From assembly GCA_005406025.1 (NCBI GenBank), contig BGZK01000080.1, positions 620,001 to 684,000 of the forward strand: 64,000 nt of DNA. The letters run 5' to 3'. Shown one piece after another: positions 9,316-20,954 of the stretch (position 1 is its first letter; every line of letters begins with the position of its first letter). Under the pieces are notes generated by a model. It was not told the origin of the DNA. It did not search any database and worked only from the letters and a program-made list of their open reading frames with translations. The stretch comes from Eumeta japonica. Its lineage: Eukaryota; Arthropoda; Insecta; Lepidoptera; Psychidae. The translations under genes were made by a program, and so were the position numbers.

Positions 9316-12100
9316 ATAGGATATAGCATCAACATAAAACAAAAATCTATAAATACTAGTAGAAATGGTAATGTGTTATCTCTAATAAGGCCAAGGAAGA
9401 GCCATGATTGGAAAAGACCGCTATTGGAATAGCGAGACTGGAATCGGACTTAAAAATGGATCAGAATTGAGGGCGATAACAGCTGATATTAAAAAGGCAA
9501 GGCAAAAATTGCTGAAGGTTAATTTACGTCCAGCGTAACCAGAAGCGGGAGACCAACGACCAGTTAACCTAGTAAAAGCGAAGAAGTGAAGTACGTTACT
9601 GCTGATTGTATAGGCAGTATATTCGAAATTATTGGCTTCAAACTCTAGCAATGACCTATAAGTTGCAAATACAATTTAATTTCGCACATTTTCAAAAAAA
9701 TAAATAAAACATAAATACAAGTTTTACTTTTAGGCATCCTCTCCACTTTAATATGTAGTATATTTTGCGAATATCATTACGCAGTATGTAAATGTATGTA
9801 TGCCCTTGCAATGTCTTGCAATGTCAGTGTCTTATGCTTATCTTTTTAGTGTACCTAACTAGAGCTGAGCTAGGGTGGAGAGGCTAGAAATAAGTTCTTT
9901 GATCTTCGACTGACGAAGGATGTGCCACTGTAGGCAGGCGATACAGATCTCGCGTAACAACGCCTTCTCAGACCTAAATCGAAAGCGAAATATCTCTTAT
10001 TGCTTTCGACGTCAGAAAGGGCGTCTAAGAGCGAAGATACAGATGTATAGGGCACTCTCCGCTTGACCTAGTATCATGATTTTAGGCAACTTTTCGAGTA
10101 TAAATACTGAAATAAGTAGAACGCTTCTGTGATCTGTTTCCACTTTGTTATTTACAAAAGAGAATGGATATTCTTATATATGTATACGATAAATAAAATG
10201 TAAAAATACATTCTATATATTGTCTTGCAATAATTATAAAAATACATATAGGGTAATTAAGAATACATAGAAAGATAAGAAACTGCCGAAAGTGGCAGTG
10301 TCACGAAATCAAAAATGAAGTCTTTTGAAGGTAAGAAAGACTCCATAATGCTACAAGAAAATTGAACAGAAAATATAAAAGTAATGCTAAGTTCCCATCG
10401 TACAGATTACACAGCCTCGGAGAGATATGTAATGTCTGCTGTTTATTTCAAAATTTTAATTTAACCGTTTGATGTATTTTTTCGACTCTAACTCTTCCAA
10501 CTACAAGTATAGTAACTTCTCAAATCCAAATGGGATATCTCGATTTCACAAATCTCGTATTCAAAAAATTGAAAGCAAATAAACAATGATACGATGAAAG
10601 AACTTATATTTCATATACATGGTCTAATAACATGACGTGCACATCAATGTATACGTGATTATGTGGATAATACGATAGGCTTAAAGTATTAAAAGTTTTT
10701 TTATAATACTAAAATTCATTCTCTTATTTGAAGTTTAAAAACGAAGCGAATAAAAACGAACCGAATCAAAACTACAAAAAATTAACAGCGAGATTATTGA
10801 ATAGTATTTGAAGTTGAAATTTCTTATTCGCGTGAAGGCATCGCGTGCGCAGAGAACGTTTCGCTGTAACGTTTTGTGAGATGATTTATTGTACACAAAT
10901 CAATAACAATTGTGAATATTAAAACGGTGTGTGCACGTATTAAGCGTAATAATGTTCTTTTGCCGTGAAAAAGTCGAACTAAGAACGATTGATCGATTCA
11001 AACGAAAAAAAATACGCGCTGGATATTTTTTTTACAAAAGAGTCATTGAATTTACGATCGGTTTCTAAATTTCTTCAAAAAAACAAACAATATTAGGTCA
11101 AAACAAGTTAGGTTTATTAGGTATAGTTGACAAAGACTAGGTTGAACATATTACAAAAAAAAACTATCTTTATAACAATTGATTTTACAGGCTAGTCCCA
11201 AAACTTGCAGATTTTTTTTTGTGTAACAATATTTTCTAGCTCAAAAAAACACGGAAATATTAGCGTTCATATTTTCGAGCTCAAAATTATGAAAATTTTC
11301 CTTTAAAATTATAAGAGGTATAAAAAATGGCGTAATTCTTATTTTTCGAATATTTTGTTAAACTTGAGAACCAATCGGTTTAATATATTTTGCGTGTATA
11401 CTCTATACACGTAAAATTTACACTTTCACGAAAGTCGGCTTGAAAACAATAACTCGCCCTGATTTTACGAAAATGGTCAGTTTTCTCAAAATTAAGTTAA
11501 AAATATCGATCACCGATTGTATTTCAAATCTTGTAGTAAGTAAAAATTTAATAGCATTCATCTTTCATTTCATCTTGGTTTCGAAAACGAAAAAAAAAAA
11601 TATCGTTCCTATTTCAAGCGAATTTTCCGGGTAAAAATTGACTGAGAAATAATTTGAGTTTCACACATTCACTTTAATAGAATTTAATTAATAGAGTACT
11701 TTGCTTCGATTACAACTGAAGAGCGACACTACAAGACTTTAAACTTGCTGGGGCGGCATATATTCCGGTTTTCCTGGCAAGTTACGGACTAAGTGATTAT
11801 AAACCGCGCTAAACTCGGGACAGGTCCCTGTTTACGAATTCTTAATGAAGTGGCGTCAAAGTAGTGCTTAACTTAGAAATAAATAAATGTATTATTTAAA
11901 AAATACGAATAAAATTTTCGCATTCGAATGTTAATAAAATGCAATTGCTTGCAAAAAAAAAATTAAAATATTCTTCGATTGTATACGATTTTTTTTTGCT
12001 CGTAAACCATATTATATGTGAACGTATAAGTGAGAAATGTAATTTTTCTAGCTACATTTTTTTTCATATGCATTTCGAATAAGTTTCTTCGTCTGTTGTA
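9316..12100. other. AT-rich spacer with unclassified remnants
   Basis: No gene is recognised. Segments at 9360-9655 and 9860-10075 have mixed composition and open minus-strand frames (76 and 61 codons) that look like decayed coding repeats, but I cannot name the family. A perfect 8-bp inverted repeat CGTGTATA-CTC-TATACACG lies at 11393-11411. The rest is AT-rich with long A and T runs. Confidence 0.4.
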
Positions 12101-12104
12101 TTAG

Positions 12105-12165
12105 GCTTGATCCTAGTCTCGTTTCCGATTTTCATCTCAATCTCAATAGAGGTTTTGATTTTCAT
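12105..12165 (+). repeat. Degenerate TCTCAATTTCCGATT-type low-complexity repeat
   Basis: Irregular six-base pyrimidine-rich words (GATCCT, GTCTCG, TTTCCG, CTCAAT) appear in series. The texture matches the blocks at 26045-26390, 26695-26815 and 60925-61170, and the minus strand of 660-815. Confidence 0.4.
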
Positions 12166-12169
12166 ATTT

Positions 12170-12945
12170 AAACAAAATATTTTCTGTTTTTTTCGCACAG
12201 ACACACTGAATACGCTATCCGAAATCGAGCTGGTAACGAATTTGTGGGAAAAATGATATAATGTCCATTCGTTTTTTTTGTACTTACTTTAAGTCATTTA
12301 ATGTCAAACGATTGTACTTTTGAACGTAAAAAGTAATAATAGGGGATTGAAAGAAAAAAAGAATCGGAAGTCTGTATTAAAAAAAAAATCATATTTTTGT
12401 TTATGTCTGTTAATCAATAACAAATGGGATTGGGTGGCGGCCACTTAGTGCACGTTTATCGCGTCGGCTCAAAATTAAATAACTCCGAAAGATAAGAAAA
12501 TATACATTTTATTTCTTTTTAATTTTTCGAATGGAGAATAAAATTAATATAAAACATTAAATTATCACTTTTAATAATTTTTCGTTATAGGAAAAAAAAC
12601 TTGCAGGTAAACTTACTTAATATAAGACTGACCATCGTTTATATTTTGTCTATTTCCTCTACCTTTGAAATGCGAGGCAATTAACGTAAATTTTTTCAGG
12701 TCTCCTAAGGACCCTTTTCTAAGTTTAGATGACTTTTAACATTGTATCTTTCTAGATACAACTTTAAAAATAATATTCTTATTATTAACTACATTTCAAT
12801 ACACGACCAGAAGGGATACATGCGAAATACATTTTTTTTCCAACGCAAAACATGTGCACGCGCTAACTTATACGGCCACAATTCCTAAAATCTAGATACG
12901 ATATTTCCATCCGAAACTTTCCCGGGAAAAAATATTAGAGTCGTC
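12170..12945. other. AT-rich spacer, nothing recognised
   Basis: AT-rich DNA contains a small GC patch at 12425-12470 and many A/T runs. No frame or repeat can be assigned. Confidence 0.45.
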
Positions 12946-12949
12946 CCTT

Positions 12950-13275
12950 TCCGACTCTCCGACTCCGCCGCGCCGCGCCCGCGCCGCGCGTTCGGCCGGT
13001 CATTTGGCATTCGCGTCGACGCGCGGATCTCCCTCGTAACTTATTGATTTAGCTCCTTCCCGGATTGGGCACGGATGCTGTAAATAAGGGCGGGTGTCTT
13101 ATTGCGACTTCATCTAACCGTTTATTTGCTTCGGGCCAGAGCCGCGGCTTATTTACAACGCGGCGTCGTCGCCGCCTCGGCGGGAATATGTTTACGGGTG
13201 CCGCGTGCCCGTCCCGTTTTGTTTACGCCGTGACTTTGTATCACAGAGTGCGCGCCCGATTTAGAAGCAGCGCAT
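12950..13275. promoter_or_regulatory. Strong GC/CpG-rich island, candidate regulatory element
   Basis: One of the densest CpG blocks in the window starts with alternating CCGCGCCGCG words at about 12965-12990 and continues to about 13265. It is interspersed with TTTATT and TTATTGATT homeodomain-like words. A 78-codon frame across it is low-complexity and arginine-rich, as expected of stop-poor GC DNA. The mix of GC-rich core and TAAT/TTTAT motifs suggests an enhancer or promoter-like element. This is inference. Confidence 0.35.
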
Positions 13276-13289
13276 TTTTTATTAAGTTT

Positions 13290-13350
13290 CCATACTTCTA
13301 AAGGAAAAAGGCACCCTTATAGGATCGCTTCGTTGTCCGTTCGTCCGTTC
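13290..13350 (+). repeat. Dispersed GGTTCCGT/GGATCAC-type repeat fragment
   Basis: The motif order AAAGGAAAAAGGCACCCTTA, TAGGATCGC and TTGTCCGTTCGTCCG is the same family as 3325-3410 (minus strand) and 56800-56960. It is a short, old fragment. Confidence 0.6.
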
Positions 13351-13354
13351 GTGG

Positions 13355-14088
13355 CATGGTTCGGAGAAAATTTGAAGGAAATTAGTATTTTGACTTTAGC
13401 ATCGCAACACATAAATGAAAACCTGGTATATGTGAAGAGCATATAGAATCGTCCCAAAAAAGGAGCGACATCCTCACATCGACATTAACACTAGACATAA
13501 GAATGATCTCACTGCTCGTTAAAAAATCATTGAAGGGGCAATATGTGCGCTTTTATCATAAGATACTAGCTGAAATTCAAAATCTGCCACTTTATGAAGT
13601 TAAACGTTTCGTTAAAAGAAAATTATGTGGCAAGGGCTGTTATACCGTGTCTGAATATGTTAATGAAAAAAAAAACCATGGGAATGAACTGCTCGGCTAT
13701 TAGTTTGCATCATGCTATTATTAAGTGTGGTACTAAGTTATTAATTACTCAATTCTTTGTATTGATGAGTAAAAAGAGCAAGCCTTGAATTTTTTGTTCA
13801 TTATACTCGAATTGAATCAAGGTTTTTGATTTGATATGAGTTATTTCAAATCGACGAAAGTTATGACGGAGATTGGAATCAGGATATATGCTACGACAAG
13901 AACCGCGATCGATTAACCTAAATAAATCTGATGCAACAATATGTATACGCGCAGGTCTAGCCGCGAGCGGTGTATGTAGGTATTATAATACATGAGAATA
14001 GGTAACAACCCGGCACCGCTTTGCCCCGGTAAAATTTAGCATTTATAGTTATTATGTAGTAAATAAATTTGGGAAAGATTATAATGAA
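13355..14088. other. Mixed AT-rich spacer, no gene seen
   Basis: Two overlapping frames at 13503-13788 contain A-runs and lack recognisable motifs. A GC-leaning patch at 13950-14030 is single-copy here. Confidence 0.4.
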
Positions 14089-14089
14089 A

Positions 14090-14162
14090 TAACACCCCGC
14101 CCCGCGCTACCCGCGCCGCGGCCGTCCGCCGCCGCGCCTAACGCGTCTCTGGCGTGTCGTTA
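14090..14162. promoter_or_regulatory. Short very GC-rich island
   Basis: About 70 bp is made almost entirely of CCCGC, CCGCG and GCCGCC words between AT-rich flanks. No frame of interest crosses it. It may be a compact regulatory element. Confidence 0.3.
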
Positions 14163-14164
14163 GA

Positions 14165-15505
14165 TTGTAGATATTACTTTGTTACTTTGTCACAAAATTT
14201 AGTACAACTTTTGAAATATCGCCGGCACTTGTGTGCTATAAAAGGTGTTTCTTGCCTAAATTGAATAATTTTTAATCGAATAAGTAATTCACTGTTCTGA
14301 ATCAACTGCTTAACTAAGACCTCGAAGACAAATTGTTCCACCTGTGGCTTTATTGTCGAATTCGAATTATAGAACTCATTACTGTTTACCTGTTCAAGAT
14401 CGTTACATTTAAGATAATTTTGTGAACTATTTATTTTTAACCAATTATTTTTTTGCATTATTTCGATCGATTTTTCAGATTGGATTCGGTACCGAAAGGT
14501 ATAAGGTTCACAAAAAGCTTTATAAAAAAAAACACGTGTGGCACTCGGGGACTGCCGCGGTAAAGCTATTGCATAGTATTTTTTATCAACTTATGCAATT
14601 ATAATTATTTATTTATTTTATTTATGCAGTATTTTTTTTGAGGAGGTGCCCTAACGCCGAAACTCTAAGCAGGCATGAATCACCAAATTTCGGGGCAAAG
14701 AGGGGGATTACGCATGCGCAGTAACGCCGATACAACCAATGCTACCTAGAGGCGAGTTGCTGAGCTAAAGAGACAAGCGTGATATTTCAAAAAAGTCATT
14801 AAAAGTTCTGCTATTCATCGATAGATGGCAAAAGTAAAAAGTATCACCGCTGTGCTGGTCGGAGTGGGGGGTGTTAGGTTATTTTCGTTACGGAATTTCT
14901 GGATTCGGTCTCCACACTCTAGGCCCGCGATAGAAACTCTGCAATAGCTTAATAAAAAGTGTGTGTGAGATTCACACACGATAGAAGTGAAACTTCAGTA
15001 AATCGACAAAAGAATGAGATGAATATATATAACAAGGGTAGGATAATTGCAAAGTTTATTTGTTTAAAAATGAAAGTATTTTGATTAATTTTAAAAGATA
15101 TTTTATATTTTATTTAACGTATGTTATTTAGTTTTAATTTTATTTACATTTATTTGCGTTGATATTGACAACACATTTCGGCATTAGTTTTCGGCATCTT
15201 ATAAAATTTATTATTTAGCACAACAAGATATAAAAACACTCACAAACATTGTTAAATAACACAACACGATGACTTCTTACTAAAAAGCTCTAATACGCCG
15301 CCGCATACAGTGTACAATAGTATTAGCTCACATAATTTTCACATATACTAACACACGTTAAATGCTCAAATACAAGCAAGTATTAAACAGTGTGCAATAT
15401 ACACATACACCGACATTTGCTCTCTCGCTCTGGCTCCCTAATTACAGGCGACTATGCTTAGAAAACGGGATTGGGGATACTACGAAGCATGGCACAAAGA
15501 GGAAA
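14165..15505. other. AT-rich spacer with unassigned minus-strand frame
   Basis: A 94-codon minus-strand frame (14174-14458) is rich in Asn, Gln and Lys and matches no family I know. A mixed-composition block at 14640-14950 looks unique. The rest, to 15505, is AT-rich. Confidence 0.35.
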
Positions 15506-15510
15506 TAGTA

Positions 15511-16009
15511 TCTAGTGGAATCTCAATAACTCGAATGTCAAGAGAGATGCCAAAAAATCGAGTTAACGAGTTTTCGACTTAATAAGACCTTCGAGATACA
15601 TGTGACTGTGTCGACAAGAAACAAACATAACGTTTACAGCTGTGTTACTTAGAAAGTTTCATGAATGTATTCATTCATTGCACGTGTACAAGACAAAAAC
15701 AATAGATTAGAAGCCCCGAACCCGAATTCATTTTGGAATTTATTGCTATTATTTCGGGGAATTCCAAATAAGACGTCATTATATTTTACCAACTACGACT
15801 TACGGAGTCTCCTTTTTTAAATTCGAGTTATAGAGTATAATTATGTATTATCAGTACTTCGTAGGGAATTAACATTTCGTTCGAGTTACAAAGTCTAAAT
15901 AATTCGAGATACCGCGTATTTAGGGGTTCATCGGAAGGGAATGGCAATTTTTTTCGACTTACTGAGGATTTCGACTTAACGAGGTTCAAGTTATTGAGAT
16001 TCTACTGTA
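15511..16009. mobile_element. Nonautonomous pogo/Tigger-like DNA element (MITE)
   Basis: The left end reads AGTGGAATCTCAATAACTCG (from 15514). The right end, on the minus strand, reads AGTAGAATCTCAATAACTTG (from 16007). The two ends therefore form terminal inverted repeats of about 25 bp with few mismatches. TA dinucleotides sit at both edges, as expected for the Tc1/mariner superfamily. Subterminal copies of TCGAGTTA/ACTTAACGAG words recur inward from both ends, which is typical of pogo/Tigger-like elements. There is no transposase frame, so the roughly 0.5-kb element is nonautonomous. Confidence 0.82.
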
Positions 16010-16685
16010 TATTTCTGTCTCATTCTTTGCCGGCTTCATCCTACACATTTTTGTATTTATGTCTCTTACCTGTCGTTTTTTCCATTGCATCCGGTTTGAA
16101 ATCACAACGATTCTAAAGTAGTTTCACTTCAAAATAATTTTTTTTTATTGTGTTAATTCATTATTATTACTCACTGTACTTCAAACTTCATCAAGATTTT
16201 CCATTCCAGTACTACATCGTATAAAATTAAATTAATGTACAAATCCGACGCGTCCGAGATATCCTCAGCGGTAATATTTTCATAGCGCTATCTCGTTTAC
16301 TTTCCATGCGGCATCTAGCAGTGACGGTAAATTTTGTAGTTCATGGGTAGTCATGTTATAGCAAATAATATTGTATCATAATGCAAATTTGGATTAATAA
16401 TCATTAAATTTCTGGACAAGACGTGTGGGTCACATACGTTTCACGAGACGCCCACAAATTATGCTACTCGTGCACGGGCGAAGTGACCGACGACTTTTTG
16501 ACTTAAAGTGAATTGAATCGCTCGCTCCGTGCTTTGGATAGCATTCTAAGCTGTCGGTCTCGGATTTTGTCATCACGAAGGCGATAAAGGACGTTAGCAG
16601 CTTCCAGCTAGGTGTATATAGATCGGCGTGCAGTTCTTAAGATCCAAGCTTCTCTTTTTGCAACAAAAAAATTGTCGTGGGACTT
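16010..16685. other. AT-rich spacer grading into mixed sequence
   Basis: No gene or classifiable repeat is seen. Composition becomes more balanced after 16430. Confidence 0.4.
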
Positions 16686-16689
16686 CAAA

Positions 16690-16765
16690 AATCGGAGAAT
16701 TAGAACCTGAAGCAACGTACCCTGTGAGGATCACTGTGCAAACAGACAGACAGACAGACAGACGC
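16690..16765 (+). repeat. Dispersed GGATCAC-type repeat ending in (CAGA)n
   Basis: ACGTACCCTGTGAGGATCAC followed by TGTGC resembles the middle of the GGTTCCGT/GGATCAC family. It is followed by a five- to six-unit ACAG tandem tract at 16741-16762, which may have grown from the family's GTCTGTCTGTC segment. Confidence 0.5.
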
Positions 16766-16859
16766 ACGCCCGGGACTCGCCTTTATACTATGCAGGGATC
16801 AGCAGAAAGCCGAGCCATAAGTCGAGATTAGTGGTCATAGCGAATATCGGCAGTCGTAA

Positions 16860-17035
16860 AAGAGTGTTATAGGAGTCCCGGCGGACGCAGTTCCGTCGCA
16901 TTACGGCTACATTGTAATTTATCGGCGGTGTCTTCATTTGCGATAAAAAGTTGCCGCCGAGCACCGACGCGGACGAGCCCTTAGGAGTGGCGCGACCCGA
17001 ACGCCGCTTCCTGTTTTACGATTTACGAGGAATAT
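16860..17035. promoter_or_regulatory. GC/CpG-rich island, candidate regulatory element
   Basis: A CpG-rich unique block passes at its 3' edge into AATATTCATATTTATTATTG, a cluster of homeodomain-type AT words. This GC-core plus TAAT/TTTAT edge resembles the other islands. No protein-like frame is present. Confidence 0.33.
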
Positions 17036-17039
17036 TCAT

Positions 17040-17600
17040 ATTTATTATTGATCGTATCGTTTCCACAAAAGGATATCTAAGAAAAAAATGCAAAATAAAA
17101 AACCATGTCCTTTATTAATTTATAGGAAAATAAAATGAAGTTTCCGATATTTACTGTTTTTGAGGAAAAATAATTTCAATATTGCCCCATCTCCCTAAGA
17201 TGTGAGAGATTCATATTAAAATCTCTTAGATCTGGTCAAGTTTATTTTTATTAAGCATTTAGTCGTATTTTTTCAGTAGAAAATATTAGTAAAAATAAAT
17301 ATTAATCCTTGTTAAACCCGTAGTAGTTTTGTTAATTTTATATTGAGCTTCCGTTAAAAAGTTGTTCACTAAGTTATTTCATTTTGCACAAAATTTCAGC
17401 GCGCAAGACTTCGCACCTTTTGCTAGAACTTAAACGAATAGAAACGAAAATGGAGATTAGAATTTCAAAAGGAATGAAATATTTCAAACTTTAATATAAT
17501 ACTGATAAAATGGCATCATAGAGATGCGCCGAAATTATTTTTAAACTAAACTATGATTTGAATGTGCCCGATGATCTACGACATCAAATAGATCAGTAAA
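17040..17600. other. AT-rich spacer, nothing recognised
   Basis: AT-rich sequence with no recognised repeat or frame. Confidence 0.45.
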
Positions 17601-17609
17601 TCATTGCGA

Positions 17610-17700
17610 TGACGTCACAGCAGAGACGTCCAATCGAACTGGTTCAAAGCGAGCTGGTCTCGACTGACCGCCATAGCCGGTGCATGGAACGGTATAAAAA
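17610..17700 (+). promoter_or_regulatory. CRE-CCAAT-TATA promoter-like cluster
   Basis: A perfect palindromic CRE (TGACGTCA, 17610-17617), a CCAAT box (17630-17634) and TATAAAAA (17693-17700) lie in the same 91 bp, in the order and spacing of a TATA-type RNA polymerase II promoter. I see no convincing initiator 25-35 bp downstream and no protein-coding frame after it. It could be an alternative or lncRNA promoter, or a remnant from a mobile element. Confidence 0.3.
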
Positions 17701-17878
17701 CGGTTCAATTTAAACCTTAAACTGCACAGAATAAAGATCATTCTGCGATAAGCAGCTGGTTGCACCACTTTCACTAAGAATGCCAATGTCAGAGCTCGTG
17801 TTATTTTCTCCCGGGTTATGCAATCTGTTACGACCGCGCTGATAGATAGAAGTTACGACATTTAGCTGTGTAATCTGC

Positions 17879-17910
17879 GCGCGCAATGCTTCAGGCGCGC
17901 ATTGCAATGC
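17879..17910. repeat. GCGCGCAATGC repeat pair and GCATTGCAATGC palindrome
   Basis: GCGCGCAATGC (17879-17889) is followed by GCGCGCATTGC (17895-17905), which differs at one base. The second copy overlaps the perfect 12-bp palindrome GCATTGCAATGC (17899-17910). The pair stands out as GC-rich in AT-rich DNA about 180 bp downstream of the promoter-like cluster. It may be a paired transcription-factor site. Confidence 0.6.
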
Positions 17911-17949
17911 GGGTTCTTGAGAATTCTTTATTCGCGTGTCATACATTCA

Positions 17950-19880
17950 CTTAATATTTTATTTATTATGTACACTTAATTCTTTGCTTTTTGCTTTATT
18001 GAAATTCCTGACTATTTATTATTAAATTTTCATACAATTATTTATACAGTATAAGATATAGATCCCTAATATATATAGGTATATATAGAGTGCCGAACTT
18101 TTACCACACTTTCGCGGCGAAGTGATTAAGTCACGTGTACTGAGCGGAAAATGCAATAGAACAGCTACCCATAACTGCAGACCAAACAATCACAACCTAA
18201 CCATCACAATTGAACCTTATACCAAAGACGAAATTTGGTAATTTTTAAACGTGCAATATTCAAACGACGGCGACCTTAGTAGCCCGGTAAAATTAAAGGG
18301 TCTCGTTTAATACGAGACGAAATATTTTTTTTGTCTCATCTCCTGGTGTTGTGTGAGACAGTGCATTCATGCGACATATTTTGCAGCGTTTGTGCGACAC
18401 ATCCCGCCGGCTTTCGACGGCGTGTCTCCGCCTCCTTCTAATTTTTAAGCTTTTTGCCCTTCGGACTTGTAACGTATATGCGGTATGCGAGCCACGGTGG
18501 ACGCTCTCGACTGAAATTGTTTTGGGTATACATATTACAGGCTATAGAGAAAAACAAAGAAACAGAAACAACGTTTCTTAGCCAACATGACATGTATACT
18601 CTCTCGCTAAAAGTCACAATGAAATTACCACTCGCCTCGAAAGCTGTATTTCGATTTGGTTCCGGAAAAGTTTTGACAGAATGTCATGTTAAGAGTAATT
18701 ATTTATTTTTTCATTCTGTAGATAATAAGATGTTTTAAATATGATATGTTAATTTTTAAAAGCGTAACCATTACGGAACCACGTACTGTACGTGACCCGA
18801 TGTGCGCTTGGCCGGTTTTTGAATTTGTTCTCCTTGTACTGTAAACCTCGTTATGATGCAATTTAACGGAGGCTGTCATTTTTCAAACGAGACAATCAAA
18901 GCTACAGTCGTATTTTATGAAAGCTGACGCCTGCGCATTATTTTAAAGAAGCTGACCGATGACGTAAACAGCTGTGCTCGTTAAATCGTGCGCGAGATTA
19001 AAAATAAATGTATTGAACGATTTTTTACGTTTTTTATTTATAAGGCTAAGTTTCACAAGAAACTATTTTTACTAAAACGAGTAGTAAAAATATTTTTATT
19101 AAAAAGAATACATGACCGTTGACATAAAAAAGGGAAAAAAGTACAAAACAGTTTTTTTTTTATTTTTGATGTCGCCCGCAAATGGAATTACGATACCATA
19201 AAATTATATTTATTTCAGAGGTCGCCGCTTTGGGCTGTTGATGGAATAAACATTTTTTTCCGTAAAAGTGAATTTGTCATATCTTCCAATAATGGAATTT
19301 AATATATGGTTAACAAACATGTTGTGATTATATACTGTAATGAAAATTTGGAACGACCTTTGATCCATCGACCACGTTATATTACTATTGTTTTTAAATT
19401 GCATAATAAATGTATTTGTGTTATTATGGCAATTGAGTTTTTAATTTTTCATGCATACAATTAATGAGTTAAAAAAATAGAAAATTCATTTGCAGTATAA
19501 AGTGTATACGCAATCAATTGGTATTAGTAATTCGATTTACATACAGGAAATAAGTAACAAGAGAAAGAGATAAAGTGTTTACTTAATCGAAGTAAAGTAA
19601 ATTTGTTACAGAAACGAAATGTATTTGTTATGACTTAAAAGTTAAAATATTAAAACAATATCGAACAATAAACAAACAATTGAGGCAAAGTTGGACGCGT
19701 AAGCTAGTATACAAAAAAATTAAACGCATTGGTTGACAAATCGTGTTGTATGTTTAGAGTTTTCATTATGTACGTCACATTGGTAGGAATAATGCATATA
19801 CAGAGTGTCCCTTTTCTTAGGAATACTAGGATGAATAAATCACGTCATGCTTATCTAAAATTTTCTGACGAATAAGTTTT
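17950..19880. other. AT-rich spacer, no gene seen
   Basis: A moderately GC-rich patch at 18360-18510 is crossed by frames that resemble no protein. An ACGGAACCACGTACTGTACG segment at 18775 may be repeat debris. The rest is AT-rich with long runs. Confidence 0.4.
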
Positions 19881-19885
19881 TGGAC

Positions 19886-20063
19886 GATTTGGCGGCGTAA
19901 TTCCAAAAAGGACTGGCAACACTGCCGCCAAAGAACACTCCCCCCGATATTTACGCTCCCTTCGGTGTATCGGGACTTGTCCCTTTCAGTCATTGCGACT
20001 GGCTGAAGGTTGAGCGATGATGATGATGATGATGATGATGATTTGGCGGCGTAATTCCAAAAA
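19886..20063 (+). mobile_element. Retroposed 130-bp insert with 24-bp target-site duplication and (GAT)n tail
   Basis: GATTTGGCGGCGTAATTCC followed by A5 occurs at 19886-19909 and again, identically, at 20040-20063. Between the copies lie 130 bp of compositionally distinct sequence ending in about eight ATG/GAT units. A long perfect target-site duplication plus a 3' simple-sequence tail is the signature of LINE-machinery retroposition. The insert is either a SINE or the 3' end of a truncated non-LTR element. It has no internal tRNA-type boxes that I can see. The identity of the duplication copies suggests a fairly recent event. Confidence 0.9.
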
Positions 20064-20635
20064 CTTTCATTTTTCATCTAACAATAACTTTCTTATTAAT
20101 GTATAAATTTTATCAAATTTTTCTCATTTGGTTTTATCGACTGAGTTTTAATTTTCGACGAATACACCACTTCAGCTTAGAAGTTCAGTAAACATTACCT
20201 CTCAACGTAACACTTTGTTTGTTTATATTTTTAGATGTTTATTCGGTAGTCGGCTCTTAGTTGATTACTTTTGTTTTTTTTTCTATAACATAATGTATCA
20301 AACTAAAATAACATTTATTTGAAAAAAAAAACAAATTTCAATCCATTACGTAATCTTTTAAATGATTTCTTTTTATTGAAACTTTAGGCTTGAGATTAAT
20401 ACAGCCACTAGCGAGATTCACGATCCGAGTTCATATTCCAAGTTTGCATCATCGATAATTATTCTGATTCACGGTAAGTTTGAAAGTATCAGAGCTATCA
20501 CTTGTGTTGAAAGTGAACGAAACAATTCAGACGAGAACTTCATATCAGAGTAGGTCCATGGGAATCATCAAAGACATAAATTTCCAACATGACTCGATCA
20601 GTGTACAAGTGGAGACCTGTTCTTAACAGTCCACA
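20064..20635. other. AT-rich spacer
   Basis: No gene is seen. A possible 5' extension of the LINE fragment below begins somewhere after 20560 but cannot be placed exactly. Confidence 0.4.
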
Positions 20636-20639
20636 GTTA

Positions 20640-20950
20640 AGTAAGTACGAGTGTATTTATGAAACAAGACTGATAAAATAAATCTACAGACCAAATATGT
20701 GTGACAGATGAGTTGGCAAGGTTCCCCTAGAAAATCCTAGGGAGATCAAATTGGTAGTATAATAAAAAAGAGACAAATTTTAAGTACTAACCCGAAACCT
20801 ATCAGCTTGTATGTAAAGATGGACGGGTGTTAGAGGAGCAAAAGAGATATTGAAAGATCATACCGTACGGAAAGCTACATACGGTATAAAGTCTCTGTCT
20901 ACCCTTCTGAGAAATAGGCGTGAGTTTATATTGTCATTATATTAATAAAC
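20640..20950 (+). mobile_element. LINE 3'-end fragment, RT-ORF C-terminus (copy 1)
   Basis: The segment reads, with frameshifts, through AAATCTACAGACCAAATATG (in the family, KQIYRAN), an RKS-DQIGS block (RKSYADHIGG in the family) and a short 3' untranslated region ending AAATAGGCGTGA. The same order occurs at 44600-45125 and 48620-49030 (+) and at 30690-30965 and 60345-60515 (minus). It is a 5'-truncated non-LTR retrotransposon, inactive. Confidence 0.75.
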
Positions 20951-20954
20951 AGTT

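Noticed and set aside
14174..14458. 94-codon minus-strand frame as a gene
   Set aside because: The composition is AT-driven (Asn, Gln, Lys, Ile), there is no motif, and nothing is seen upstream that looks like a promoter or splice site.
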